The notes under the pieces: generated by a model
Told to the model about the DNA's origin: nothing
Databases searched by the model: none
Seen by the model: the letters and a program-made list of their open reading frames with translations, nothing else
Assembly (NCBI RefSeq): GCF_002009175.1
Contig: NZ_CP018047.1
Coordinates: 62,001-126,000, forward strand
Length of the DNA: 64,000 nucleotides
Origin: Streptomyces niveus
Lineage (GTDB): Bacteria; Actinomycetota; Actinomycetes; Streptomycetales; Streptomycetaceae
Direction: 5' to 3'
Made by a program: the position numbers and the translations under genes
Part shown: positions 53,205-61,310 of the stretch, one piece after another
How positions within the stretch are numbered: position 1 is the first letter of the stretch
How the letters are laid out: each line of letters starts with the position of its first letter

Positions 53205-53429
53205 TCACCTGCCGCCCGACTTGATCCATGGCCATTTCACGATGCAGACCACGACAGGGGCGACGAGCATGGTCAGCAGCCACAGGCCCACGCTCGCTGG
53301 AGAGTAGATGTGGTACCGCCAGTGCTCTGGCAGGGGCGACGGCGCGAGTAGAAGCAAGATCAGCGTGGCCCATGTGGCCAGCACGGCGGCTGCCATGCGT
53401 GCTGCGGTCATCTCTATCGGCCCCCTCAA
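53205..53429 (-). CDS. Small two-helix membrane protein carried by the IS
   Basis: 74 residues (68 from the inner ATG). Two membrane segments (AAAVLATWATLILLLLA and LWLLTMLVAPVVVCIVKW) flank a short SPLPEHWRYHIYSP linker. It is divergent from the transposase and lies wholly inside the terminal repeats. The copy at 63281-63487 keeps the same length with about 11 substitutions. Most differences are non-synonymous, so strong purifying selection is not shown. Cargo, a regulator, or a fortuitous ORF are all possible. Confidence 0.6.
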   Translation of the reverse strand: MRGPIEMTAARMAAAVLATWATLILLLLAPSPLPEHWRYHIYSPASVGLWLLTMLVAPVVVCIVKWPWIKSGGR

Positions 53430-53480
53430 CGATGGTCATCTCTATGGATCGGATGATAGGGCTGCTGGGATGATCTTGGT

Positions 53481-54248
53481 GTGGCTGGTGTGATCACGGC
53501 GTCGGAGCCGTCCTGGATAGCCCCGTTCTCCGGGCTGAGCCCGCGGCAGTTCGGGAAACTGGTGACGGTACTGCGCCGCGCAGGTGCTGACGCGGTCCGG
53601 CGGGGCCGGCCGTGGAGTCTTCCGCTGGAGGAACGGACGCTGCTGGTCGCCGCATACTGGCGCACCAACCTGACGATGCGGCAGCTGGCCCCGCTGTTCG
53701 GGGTCTCGAAGTCGGCGGCGGACCGGATCATCGATCACCTCGGGCCGATGCTCGCTCTCCAGCCCCGTAAGCGGCTCGCGAAGGACACGGTGCTGATCGT
53801 GGACGGCACCCTGGTGCCCACCCGGGATCATGGCGTCGCCGAGCAGTCGAAGAACTACCGGTACTCCACCAACCACCAGGTCGTCATCGACGCCGACACC
53901 CGCCTTGTCGTCGTGGTTGGCCGCCCCCTGCTCGGGAACCGCAACGACTGCAAGGCATGGGAGGAATCCGGTGCGAAGGCCGCCGTCGGCACGACCATGA
54001 CCATCGCCGACGGTGGCTACCCGGGCACCGGACTCGTGATGCCTCACCGCCGTCGGAAGGGCGAGGAACTGCCCGGCTGGAAGCAGGCCCACAACAAGTC
54101 CCACAAACAGATCCGCGCCCGTGTCGAGCACGTTTTCGCCCGCATGAAGACCTGGAAGATCCTCCGCGACTGCCGTCTCAAAGGCGACGGCGTCCACTAC
54201 GCCATGCTCGGCATCGCGCGGCTGCACAACCTCGCCCTCACTGGATAG
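53481..54248 (+). CDS. IS5-family (DDE superfamily) transposase
   Basis: 255 residues from GTG. SGLSPRQFGKLVTVLRR is followed by an HTH (LTMRQLAPLFGVSKSAADRIIDHLGP). The DDE domain is present: VLIVDGTLVPTRDH (first Asp), MTIADGGYPGTGLVMPHR (second Asp) and ARVEHVFARMKTWKILRDCR (Glu). It appears complete, and with good terminal repeats the element is probably active or recently so. Confidence 0.93.
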   Translation: MAGVITASEPSWIAPFSGLSPRQFGKLVTVLRRAGADAVRRGRPWSLPLEERTLLVAAYWRTNLTMRQLAPLFGVSKSAADRIIDHLGPMLALQPRKRLAKDTVLIVDGTLVPTRDHGVAEQSKNYRYSTNHQVVIDADTRLVVVVGRPLLGNRNDCKAWEESGAKAAVGTTMTIADGGYPGTGLVMPHRRRKGEELPGWKQAHNKSHKQIRARVEHVFARMKTWKILRDCRLKGDGVHYAMLGIARLHNLALTG

Positions 54249-54526
54249 ACCACCCTCAGCAGAGCAGCCCGCCATACCCGAAGCCGCTCATAGATCATTT
54301 ACGGGACAGCCCTTAGCTGGTCTCTTCCGCGACATTTGACCAGCAGGACTCAATGGGTCTGCGCCCAGCGTGACCTGCCTGCGGCACCCCATCGATATAC
54401 GCCCCCACTGGGCTTGACCTGCCCAACAGATGGCCGGACATACCATCTGAACGAGCGTCAAATGAGCGTCAAGATATCGCCCGTACCACCCACACCGCAC
54501 ATAATGCGCACTCACAAAACCTCAGG

Positions 54527-54610
54527 TCAGGCACCCTTGCCCACCGGCTCAAGAATCGCCACGCACTCCACGTGGTGCGTCATCGGAAAGAGATCGAAGC
54601 GAAACTCCAT
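54527..54610 (-). pseudogene. 3' stub of a TRAM/RumA-type RNA methyltransferase gene
   Basis: The minus strand ends FDLFPMTHHVECVAILEP followed by VGKGA and a stop. This is the typical C-terminus of class I RNA (uracil-C5) methyltransferases. Upstream, the frame turns into unrelated sequence immediately before FDLF, so only about 25 codons remain. Conserved 3' ends like this are often left behind by element integration. Confidence 0.7.
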
Positions 54611-54842
54611 CAGATGTCCTTGCCCTCCACGGCGCACTCCCGCTCCCAGGAGCGAGCGACCCACTTCTGGCTCGACGGCCCTCGGTCGGCGCGACGGTTG
54701 ACCGCGTGACCAACGAGCAACCAACAGCGGCCAGAAGCAAGCAGAAACACCCACGTCGCCTTGTGACCGCTCCTCCCGGAACTGGTCCCGCCCACCGCGA
54801 CTTCCTGTCGCAGGAGGGCGGGGCGGCCCCGAACGGGTCCGG

Positions 54843-55484
54843 TCAGCAGGTGTTGAGGACGGAAGACAGAGCGCTCTTCTCCCTGGAGTCGACGCTGAGG
54901 CCGTAGTAGTGCTTCACCTGGACCCAGGCGCGGGCGTAGGTGCACTTGTAGGCGGTGCGCGAAGGCCACCAGGTGCCGGGGTCCTGGTCGCTCTTGGACT
55001 GGTTGACGTTGTCGGTGACCGCCAGGAGCTGCGGGCGGGTGCGGTCGTTGGCGAACTGCTCGCGCTTCGACGCAGACCAGTTGTAGGCGCCCGAGTCCCA
55101 GGCTTCGGCGAGCGGGACGAGGTGGTCGATGTCCACGTCGGAGGCGGCGGACCACGTCGCGCCGTCGTACGGCGAGTACCAGCTGCCGGACGTCGCCGAA
55201 CAGGACGAGTTCGTCACCACGCCCGTGCCGTCGCGCTTGAGGATCGTCTCTCTGGTGTCACACGCACCGCTGATCGTGATCCAGTGCCGGAACAGATCAC
55301 GGTTGTACCCGGTGCGCGAGTGCTCCGTCGTCACCGTCAGAGAAGACAGGTAGGAACGGCCTGTCGAAGCGGCGATCGGGGTGGGAAGAGCGGCCTGGGC
55401 GGGGGTGGTGCTCAGGAGCGTCGCGACCGTGGTGAGGGCGGCGATACCGGTGGCGAGGACACCACGGCGGGCGGTGATGCGCAT
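54843..55484 (-). CDS. Secreted HNH-type nuclease (DUF1524-like), copy A
   Basis: 213 residues. A signal peptide (VLATGIAALTTVATLLSTTPAQA) precedes a domain with the DUF1524/HNH pattern: SDVDIDHLVPLAEAWDSGAYNW (DxDHxVP with the metal-binding His), KREQFAND, LLAVTDNVNQSKSDQDP (N...K) and WWPSRTAYKC. A GGGAGA site precedes the ATG at 55484. It should act outside the cell on DNA. A paralogue on the same strand lies about 0.5 kb away. Confidence 0.9.
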   Translation of the reverse strand: MRITARRGVLATGIAALTTVATLLSTTPAQAALPTPIAASTGRSYLSSLTVTTEHSRTGYNRDLFRHWITISGACDTRETILKRDGTGVVTNSSCSATSGSWYSPYDGATWSAASDVDIDHLVPLAEAWDSGAYNWSASKREQFANDRTRPQLLAVTDNVNQSKSDQDPGTWWPSRTAYKCTYARAWVQVKHYYGLSVDSREKSALSSVLNTC

Positions 55485-55744
55485 GAGGGTTCTCCCGGGC
55501 TCGGGGACGGACATCATGAGGAGCGCCCCCATCGTGACGGCCCCAGCTCTATGCGGGTAGACCGCGTGCGTGAAATCCGGGTGACGACACATCAACCGGC
55601 GGGCGCCCGGCCCAGTACCACCGCAGACGCAGGCGAGTGGGCGAACGCCGAGAGATGGAGGGGGCAGTGGTACCGCACTACTCGTACGGGTGGTCGAGGC
55701 ACTGGGAGCGAACCGCCAGGATCGCGGGGTGCGTTGAGCAGGCC

Positions 55745-55990
55745 ATGGACCGTATCGACGCAACACAGATTCCCGAGCCCGGCCTGGTCGTCCTGGACCT
55801 CACCGCCCCTGACGAGGCGACCGCACACGCCGTGATGGAAGTACTGGAACGCCTATGGGCAACCTCCGGCGTCACTCCCATACGAAGGGAGCCCGGGGTG
55901 CCGGGAGTCCGCGCCCGCGTACATGCAGACATCCGGCGCCCCGGCACCCCACCTGCGTCCCCCGGCTCGCCTTACGGGGCGGGGGTGTAG
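55745..55990 (+). CDS. DUF6207-like small protein
   Basis: 81 residues from ATG at 55745 (a longer frame from 55655 is possible). ATQIPEPGLVVLDLTAPDEATAHAVMEVLERLWATSGVTP, then EPGVPGVRARVHADIRR, resembles the DUF6207 pattern of Streptomyces (H/Q-x-x-EPGLVV...T-x-REPGxPGVRxRxYxDLRR). Function of the family is unknown. Its 3' end overlaps the convergent nuclease gene by 19 nt. Confidence 0.6.
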   Translation: MDRIDATQIPEPGLVVLDLTAPDEATAHAVMEVLERLWATSGVTPIRREPGVPGVRARVHADIRRPGTPPASPGSPYGAGV

Positions 55991-56628
55991 ACGACAGCCG
56001 TGTTCTCACACGGCCCATCCGCGAAGACCTTCAACGCCTCCAGCTCGCGCTTATCGACCGTCAGTTCCCAGCGGAGCTTGGTGGCTACCCACTCCCCCAC
56101 GTAGCGGCACTGCTGCCCGGTGGCCGGCGGCAGCCAGTCAGTCACGTCCTTGTCCGCCTTCTGCCGGTTGGTACGCGCCGTCACCGCAACCAGCGAACCC
56201 TCCGCGCCCTGATCGTTCGCGTACGCCTCACGCCGCTGCGCGGACCATGCGGAGGCGCCGGAATCCCAAGCCTCCGCGAGCGGGACCATGTGGTCGATGT
56301 CCAGCTTGCTGGGGTCGGTGACCGTCTGCTCGTCGTAGTACGAGAACCAGCGCCCGCCCGACAACGCGCAACTCCCCGACACCTGGGGGGACTCCAGAGC
56401 CTCGGCGAGAAGGACCTCGTTGCGGGTGTTGCACCCGTCGGCCGGATCCAGGCCAACGTTCCAGTGCCGGAAGGACGTGCGCTGATAGCCGTCCCGGCTC
56501 TCCACGGCTTCGGGCAACTGCCCGACAGCGTCCGAGAGCACAAGCACCTCGGCGTGGGCCGGGGTGGCGGACAGAAGGGGAACGAGGACGGCGGAGAGCG
56601 CGAGGCCGCGCAGCAGGTTCTTGATCAC
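55972..56628 (-). CDS. Secreted HNH-type nuclease (DUF1524-like), copy B
   Basis: 218 residues with signal peptide (LLRGLALSAVLVPLLSATPAHA). The nuclease signature is LDIDHMVPLAEAWDSGASAWSAQRREAYAND, then LVAVTARTNRQKADKD and DWLPPATGQQCRYV. It is clearly paralogous to copy A, sharing DIDH-VPLAEAWDSGA, but diverged elsewhere. The two probably arose by an old duplication or independent transfer. Likely an extracellular DNase. Confidence 0.9.
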   Translation of the reverse strand: MIKNLLRGLALSAVLVPLLSATPAHAEVLVLSDAVGQLPEAVESRDGYQRTSFRHWNVGLDPADGCNTRNEVLLAEALESPQVSGSCALSGGRWFSYYDEQTVTDPSKLDIDHMVPLAEAWDSGASAWSAQRREAYANDQGAEGSLVAVTARTNRQKADKDVTDWLPPATGQQCRYVGEWVATKLRWELTVDKRELEALKVFADGPCENTAVVYTPAP

Positions 56629-56800
56629 AACCGCAGTGATACCGGCCCCTGATCGGTCGTCGGGCCGATCGGCGTGCCCGCTCCCCCGTACGGACGCAGA
56701 CTTTCACCGCAGAAACGATCAACTCAGGTCCAGCCAAGATCGCTAGGCGTTGCCGTAAAGCGAATGGTCGGCTCACGGATACGTCCGACACGACTGCCCG

Positions 56801-57037
56801 TCATTCGCCGTCAATCCTCGTATCCCAGCAGTACTCACTCGGTGTCGGAAAGTCCGTTGCGAGCGTCAACGAGAGCGACAACCCGTCCGGCGCGATCACC
56901 GCTTCGGTGATAACCGCAATTCTTTGAGTGCCGTTCACCTTCACCGGGTACGGCTCTCCGACAAGAGCAGCCACCCCCTCCGGTGCGAACACAACGTCAA
57001 GAGACGGAACAGGAAGGTGAGCCTTCAAGGTACCCAT
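56801..57037 (-). CDS. Hypothetical small protein
   Basis: 78 residues from ATG at 57037 (a GTG at 57100 gives 99). Beta-rich sequence: LPVPSLDVVFAPEGVAALV, YPVKVNGTQRIAVITEAVIAPDGLSLSLTLA. No membrane segment and no family recognised. A GAAGG site lies near the ATG on the minus strand. It sits between intact nucleases and a series of gene stubs. Confidence 0.45.
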   Translation of the reverse strand: MGTLKAHLPVPSLDVVFAPEGVAALVGEPYPVKVNGTQRIAVITEAVIAPDGLSLSLTLATDFPTPSEYCWDTRIDGE

Positions 57038-57172
57038 GAGCGCGAAGCGTAGACAAAATGGCCGCACACTGCTCGCCGCCTCACTGTGGCCACGGTTCAC
57101 CTCGCCGATTCACGGAGCTGGGGGTGTATCCCTTTGACGAATTGGTCGGCTAATAGGATCTTCGCGGTCGCG

Positions 57173-57345
57173 TCAGTTGCCACCACCCTTGTCCGGGGAC
57201 GGCCAGGTGCCCGTGGCCCGTTCGATGGCCTTGGCGCCCGAGCGGTCCACCGCGCTGCGTACCACGGCGAAGATCACCCCCTGCACGGCCGCCGCGAACA
57301 GCACCTCGCCCCAGCCGCGGTCGCGGTCCAGAGCATCTCCGTACG
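57173..57345 (-). pseudogene. C-terminal stub of a DUF4235 membrane protein
   Basis: The minus strand reads DRGWGEVLFAAAVQGVIFAVVRSAVDRSG and ends ATGTWPSPDKGGGN with a stop at 57173. This matches the C-terminal half of actinomycete DUF4235 proteins (one membrane helix, AAVDRxGAxGxRRxTGxWP). The N-terminal half is absent. Confidence 0.7.
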
Positions 57346-57432
57346 GCAATTACCCGATCATCATCTCGATGACAGAATCAGATTACTCGTCAGTAAGGTC
57401 AGCAAAGGGTCAGCAAGTGTTTGATTAGACCT

Positions 57433-57458
57433 GGTCACAGGTGCCAACACCTGCGACC
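57433..57458. repeat. Imperfect palindrome CAGGTG/CACCTG
   Basis: GGTC-x-CAGGTG and CACCTG-x-GACC face each other around CCAA. It lies next to a short tandem of GGTCAGCAA (about 57397 and 57407). The combination resembles attachment-site or terminator architecture, but no integrase gene is adjacent. Confidence 0.5.
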
Positions 57459-57574
57459 GTCGGCCACTCCGAGGGAGCACCCACCAGCAGGCACAGCCGA
57501 GTCCCCTCGCCGGTCCGGTGAGGGGGCTCAGCAAAGGCCACGCGGCATCCTGTCACAGGATCAATCAGGCCAGG

Positions 57575-57745
57575 TCAGCACACTCGGCCCCGTGGCTTCA
57601 GGGCCACCGGCGGGAGTTCCGGGGCGGGGAGGCGGGTGCCGTCGTAGCCCGTCACCTCTCCGAAGCGGGGGCCCTCCATCCAGTCCTTGCGGGCCGTCTC
57701 GATCTCGTCGTGGGAGCGGCCGATGAAGTTCCACCACATCTCACA
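57575..57745 (-). pseudogene. C-terminal stub of a pirin-family gene
   Basis: The minus strand reads MWWNFIGRSHDEIETARKDWMEGPRFGEV, then GYDGTRLPAPELPPVALKPRGRV. This is the standard C-terminus of pirin proteins (WWNFVxRxHxEI...RFGxVxGxDGxRLPAPxLP). The upstream cupin domain is missing; the junction near 57750 abuts the truncated transposase. Confidence 0.85.
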
Positions 57746-57766
57746 CTGTGTTGACATATCCGCAGG

Positions 57767-58432
57767 TCAAGAACGGCTAAGGCGCTCCACGCGGGCGCGG
57801 ACTTGTTTGTGCGAGCGGTTATGCTCCTGCTTCCACTGGGGCAACTCCTCACCCGAGGTGCGGCGGTGGGGCATGAGGAGTCCGGTGCCCGGATAGCCGC
57901 CGTCTGCCATCGTCAGTGTCTTACCGACTGCGGCCTTGGCGCCGGATTCCGCCCACGCCTTGCAGTCGTTTCTGTTGCCCGGCAGGGGCTCGCCGACCAC
58001 GACGATCAGGCGGGTGTCGTCGTCGATGACGACCTGATGGTTCGTGGAGTAGCGGTGGTTCTTGGACTGCTCGCTGATGCTGTGGTCACGGGTGGGGACC
58101 AGGGTGCCGTCCACGATCAGTACGGTGCCCTTTGCGAACCGGTGCCGGGGCTGGAGCGCGAGTAGCGGCCCGAGCTGGTCGATGATCCGGTCGGCTGTCG
58201 ACTTCGAGACGCCGAACGGCGGGGCGAGCTGACGCATCGTCAAGTTTGTCCGCCAATACGCGGTAACCAGCAGCACTCGGTCTGGGAGAGGCAGGCCCCA
58301 CGGCCGGCCCCGCCGTGCGGCGTCCGCACCCTCACGGCGCAGCGCGGTTACCAGCTTCCCGAAACGGCGGGTGCTCAGCCCGGTGAACGGGGCTGTCCAG
58401 GACGGCTCCGACGCCGTGATCACACCAGTCAC
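57767..58432 (-). pseudogene. 3'-truncated IS5-family transposase
   Basis: 221 residues from GTG at 58432. It is closely similar to the intact transposase at 53481-54248 (VITASEPSW, LTMRQLAP, VLIVDGTLVPTRDH, MADGGYPGTGLLMPHR) but ends in RARVERLSRS, losing the Glu-containing C-terminal helix region (~35 residues). No terminal repeat is found at either side. It is non-functional and sits between pirin and LysE stubs. Confidence 0.88.
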
Positions 58433-58488
58433 GCGTAGATCATCTACCCGTGACCGACGCCTCCGGGACAACCAAAGGGTGCAGGGGC

Positions 58489-58690
58489 TCACCTCACTGT
58501 TGCGGTTCGAATCCCCAAGCTGACCAGTACAACTCCCGCCAGACGACTCATTCCACGCCGGAACCGGGGCGTGTCGATTGCCGAACGCGTGGCGGCCACC
58601 ACCGACGTCCAGAACAGCAGCCAGACGAGGCCGACGATCACGTGCGCGACCGCAAGCGTGGCGATCTGCGGCGCGATGGGACGGCTGGAC
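58489..58690 (-). pseudogene. C-terminal stub of a LysE-family translocator
   Basis: The minus strand reads APQIATLAVAHVIVGLVWLLFWTSVVAATRSAIDTPRFRRGMSRLAGVVLVSLGIRTATVR and stops. The last membrane helices plus L-G-x-R-x-A near the end are typical of LysE/RhtB exporters. The remaining two thirds are absent; upstream is unrelated Ala-rich sequence. Confidence 0.65.
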
Positions 58691-59353
58691 GTGATGTTGC
58701 GTTCGGCCCGCGCGTCGGCCAGGGCGGCCCGGGACCGGGCTCCGCTGGCGGTGTCGGTTCGGGCCGGGAGGCGACCCGTTCGACCTCCTGCCGGGCGACC
58801 GCGACGACTTGCTCCGTCCGCGCGAGCCGCTCCTCGGCCGTCGTGACCGCCGCCGCGTATTCCGCGGCCCTCGCCTCGGCGTCACCGAGCCGGTCCGCGA
58901 GGGAATCACGGGCTGCCCTGGCGGTGGCGTGCGCTGCGGCGGCGTCCCACGCCTCGGTCGCGACGGTCAGCTCCCGCCGCGAGTCCGCCAGTCGGAACTC
59001 GGCCTCCGCCTCCCTCGGCGTCAGCCCCGTCTCCCGAGTCGCCTGTTCCGCCTCGGCGTCGGTGGCGCCGACCGGTCGTCGCCGCTACATTTCACCGGAC
59101 GACTGCTGCTGGGTCGTTGGAGCACCGGCAGTGCGGTGGCGGCCTGCTTCACCCCGGGGACAGGGTCACCCGCGCGGACAGCGAACCGATGTCCTCATTC
59201 GTGTGGGACTGGCGCCGTGTGCCGTACGCCCGCTGGACGGAGGAACTGAGCACCCGGCTGCTGGCGGACGACAACACCAGGCCCGCACCAGCCACTACAA
59301 CGCGGACACCGCCCCTGACCTGGCCACCAGTCACCACAAGCACCGTTGCAGTA
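58691..59353. other. Ala/Glu-rich coding remnant of unknown origin
   Basis: A minus-strand frame reads REAEAEFRLADSRRELTVATEAWDAAAAHATARAARDSLADRLGDAEARAAEYAAAVTTAEERLARTEQ. This looks like a real coiled-coil segment of a larger protein (composition as in actinomycete plasmid or transfer proteins). It has no proper start and runs into low-quality sequence. The plus-strand frames here are shadows. From 59100 on nothing is recognisable. Confidence 0.4.
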
Positions 59354-60373
59354 TTAAGGCAAAGACGTTGTCGCGCGCGATGGCTCGTCCAGGGAGTTCA
59401 CAGCGATGGCGATCTTGCCGCGCGGGCGTCGGCGGCCCTCGCCGGTGGAGCCGCCTTCCAGCAGTGTGTGCGCCTGTGCGACGTCGGCCAGTGGTAGCAC
59501 GGTGCCGATCACCGGCCGGAGTTTGCCCTGGTCGACCAGCCGGCCGAGGGCCGCGAGCTTCGCCCGGCCGGGGCTGGCGAAGAGGAAGTGGTAGGTCGCG
59601 TTCACGCCCCACGCGGCGAGCAGGTTCTGAGGTTCGGGGATGTCCACGACGGACACCACGCGGCCTCGGTCGGCGAGGACCTCCGGGCTGCGGGAGAGGG
59701 TGTCCCCGCCCACCGTGTCCAGGACGACGTCCACCCCGCCCAGCGCGCGGACCCGCGGCACGTAGTCACCGGCCGAGAAGTCGATCGCGTGGTCGGCTCC
59801 CAGTCCGGTGACGAACTCGTGATCCTTTGCCCGCGCGGTGGTGACCACCTCGGCTCCCAGCGCGCCGGCGAGCTGGACGGCGGCCGAGCCGACCCCGCCC
59901 GCGCCGCCGTGCACCAAGACCCGTTCCCCGACCTTCACCCCGGCGCGTTCGACCAGCGCCTCCCACACCGTCACGCCCACGAGCGCGAGGCCGGCGGCCT
60001 CGACGTGCGTCAACCGTGCGGGCTTGCGGGCGACCAGGGCCTGGTCGACCACGTGGAACTCGGCGTAGGTTCCCTGCCCGTCGAAGATCGGCGCCAGGTA
60101 CCAGACCTCGTCGCCCGGCTGGAAGTCGCTCGCCCCGGGGCCGGTCTCGGCCACCACGCCGGACACGTCGTTGCCGATCACGGCGGGCAGCGCCACCTGG
60201 TCGCGGTAGTCGCCGCGCCGGGTCTGCAGGTCGAGAGGGTTCACGGACGTGGCCTCCACGCGCACCAGCAACTGGCCGGGTCCGGGAGTGGGTCTTGGCA
60301 GCTCTCGGGTGGCGAACGCGGTGTCCGCGTCACCGAAGCGGACGAGTTCCATCACGCGCATCGAAGTCGACAT
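59354..60373 (-). CDS. Zinc-independent quinone oxidoreductase (MDR superfamily)
   Basis: 339 residues. The GroES-like N-terminus (VRVEATSVNPLDLQTRRGDY, IGNDVSGVVAETGPG) and the nucleotide-binding loop VLVHGGAGGVGSAAVQLAGALGAEVV place it in the NADPH:quinone reductase/enoyl reductase-like group. The Cys and His zinc ligands of alcohol dehydrogenases are absent. KPARLTHVEAAGLALVGVTVWEAL is the usual hinge. It is divergent from an ArsR-type regulator and probably responds to electrophiles or quinones. The C-terminal ~20 residues after GKIAI are likely unstructured. Confidence 0.92.
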   Translation of the reverse strand: MSTSMRVMELVRFGDADTAFATRELPRPTPGPGQLLVRVEATSVNPLDLQTRRGDYRDQVALPAVIGNDVSGVVAETGPGASDFQPGDEVWYLAPIFDGQGTYAEFHVVDQALVARKPARLTHVEAAGLALVGVTVWEALVERAGVKVGERVLVHGGAGGVGSAAVQLAGALGAEVVTTARAKDHEFVTGLGADHAIDFSAGDYVPRVRALGGVDVVLDTVGGDTLSRSPEVLADRGRVVSVVDIPEPQNLLAAWGVNATYHFLFASPGRAKLAALGRLVDQGKLRPVIGTVLPLADVAQAHTLLEGGSTGEGRRRPRGKIAIAVNSLDEPSRATTSLP

Positions 60374-60434
60374 GCCACGACCTTAGATCGAGATATCGCG
60401 AATCGTCAATATGTCCTTGCGTTACGATCACCGC
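60374..60434. promoter_or_regulatory. Short divergent control region
   Basis: AT-rich for this DNA, with ATAT repeats about 12 bp apart (ATATCGCGAATCGTCAATAT near 60392). It must carry both promoters of the oxidoreductase/ArsR pair; the repeated ATAT is a candidate regulator site. Confidence 0.4.
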
Positions 60435-60743
60435 ATGTTCTCGGAAGCGGAGTTGCTGGCTGTGTTCCGGGCCCTGTCCAACCCGGCCCGCCGTCAGATG
60501 CTGGTGTGGCTCAAAGACCCGATGAGCTTCCCCGGCCAGGAGCCCGCCGACGTCGAGATCGGCGTCTGCGTGACCGACATCCAGCAGCGAACAGGTCTGG
60601 GGCAGTCAACCACCTCGCAGTACCTCACGATGCTGCGGCAAGCGGGGCTGGTGGTCGCCACCCGGCGGGGCAAGTGGACCTACTACCGCCGCGACGAGGC
60701 GAACATCGCCCGCCTCCTGGAGACCCTGCGCGACGTGTTCTAG
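60435..60743 (+). CDS. ArsR-type winged-helix regulator
   Basis: 102 residues from ATG at 60435 (or ATG at 60411, giving 110). VFRALSNPARRQMLVWLKDP, then VCVTDIQQRTGLGQSTTSQYLTMLRQAGLVVATRRGKWTYYRR is a clean ArsR-like winged helix. It lacks the metal-site patterns seen in the other two ArsR proteins, so it likely senses an organic or redox signal. One Cys (IGVCVTD) is present. It probably controls the divergent quinone oxidoreductase. Confidence 0.9.
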   Translation: MFSEAELLAVFRALSNPARRQMLVWLKDPMSFPGQEPADVEIGVCVTDIQQRTGLGQSTTSQYLTMLRQAGLVVATRRGKWTYYRRDEANIARLLETLRDVF

Positions 60744-61310
60744 TCAAGGCCACGGCTATCCCGGCCACCTTGCTCACCGGAGTGTTCCCTTGCAAGTCGT
60801 AGCGGATGGTGATCACGCCGGGCCGGCTGTACGCCCTCCTGCGCGTCGGTCGCCGATACCTCCGACGGCGTGACAGCGAGAAGTCCTCAAGACCGCCCCC
60901 GCTCGGTCGCGGTAGTCGGGGCCAATCGCTACGACAAGCGTCGTTACGTCTACCTCGGCACCGAGATTGCCCGCAGCCTCACCAGCCGGCTCCGACATGA
61001 CTCTCCCTGTGGGTCAGGAGTTTCCTCTTCCAGTCCTGCGCGACAGCAGCAGGCGCATCCAGGGCGTCCGGTCCGTACGGACGGCAGCCGGCGAGAGTTT
61101 CCCACACTCATGGCCGGCAATCATCCACTCGGTGGCTCCACGGCCGCCGACGACCACGAAGAACAGACCTTCGGCGAAGTCCTCACCGTCGTCACGCCCA
61201 TCATCGCCACTGCAACGGCGATATCACCTCAGTGATTTGAAGTAACGAGAGGTGTCACGACCGGGTTCGTAGCTCTGCCTTGAAGCGGGCGGGGATATGA
61301 GGGGCTGCGG
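60744..61310. other. No recognisable gene (567 bp)
   Basis: Short frames on both strands have no motif I recognise. A minus-strand stretch near 61020-61190 (EDFAEGLFFVVVGGRGATEWMI) looks protein-like but has no start or family. It is probably a decayed gene. Confidence 0.4.

Larger units (their letters stand above)
53138..54313 (+). mobile_element. Intact IS5-family element with divergent passenger gene
   Basis: 1176 bp bounded by near-perfect terminal repeats AGGGCCGTCCCGTAA and, reading in from the right end, AGGGCTGTCCCGTAA. TA occurs on both sides (53136-53137 and 54314-54315), consistent with a 2-bp duplication. It contains a transposase and, in the opposite orientation between the left repeat and the transposase, a small membrane-protein ORF. 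A second, broken copy of the same arrangement is at 63214-63772, and a truncated relative is at 57767-58432. Confidence 0.85.
52246..54755. repeat. Imperfect ~51-bp direct repeats flanking the IS cluster
   Basis: 52246-52296 and 54705-54755 align with about 40 of 51 bases identical. The best-kept core is CCAACAGCGGCCAG followed by GCAGAAACACCCA. The copies enclose a decayed IS, an intact IS and the 3' stub of an RNA methyltransferase gene. They may be ends of a lost element or duplicated target sequence. Confidence 0.55.

Noticed and set aside
58480..58525. tRNA-like GGTTCGAATCC in a short arm
   Set aside because: No flanking stem, acceptor or anticodon arm; the sequence is part of the LysE stub on the other strand.
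58450..59811. 453-codon plus-strand frame
   Set aside because: Spans the LysE stub, Ala-rich remnant and part of the oxidoreductase in antisense; composition is shadow-like.
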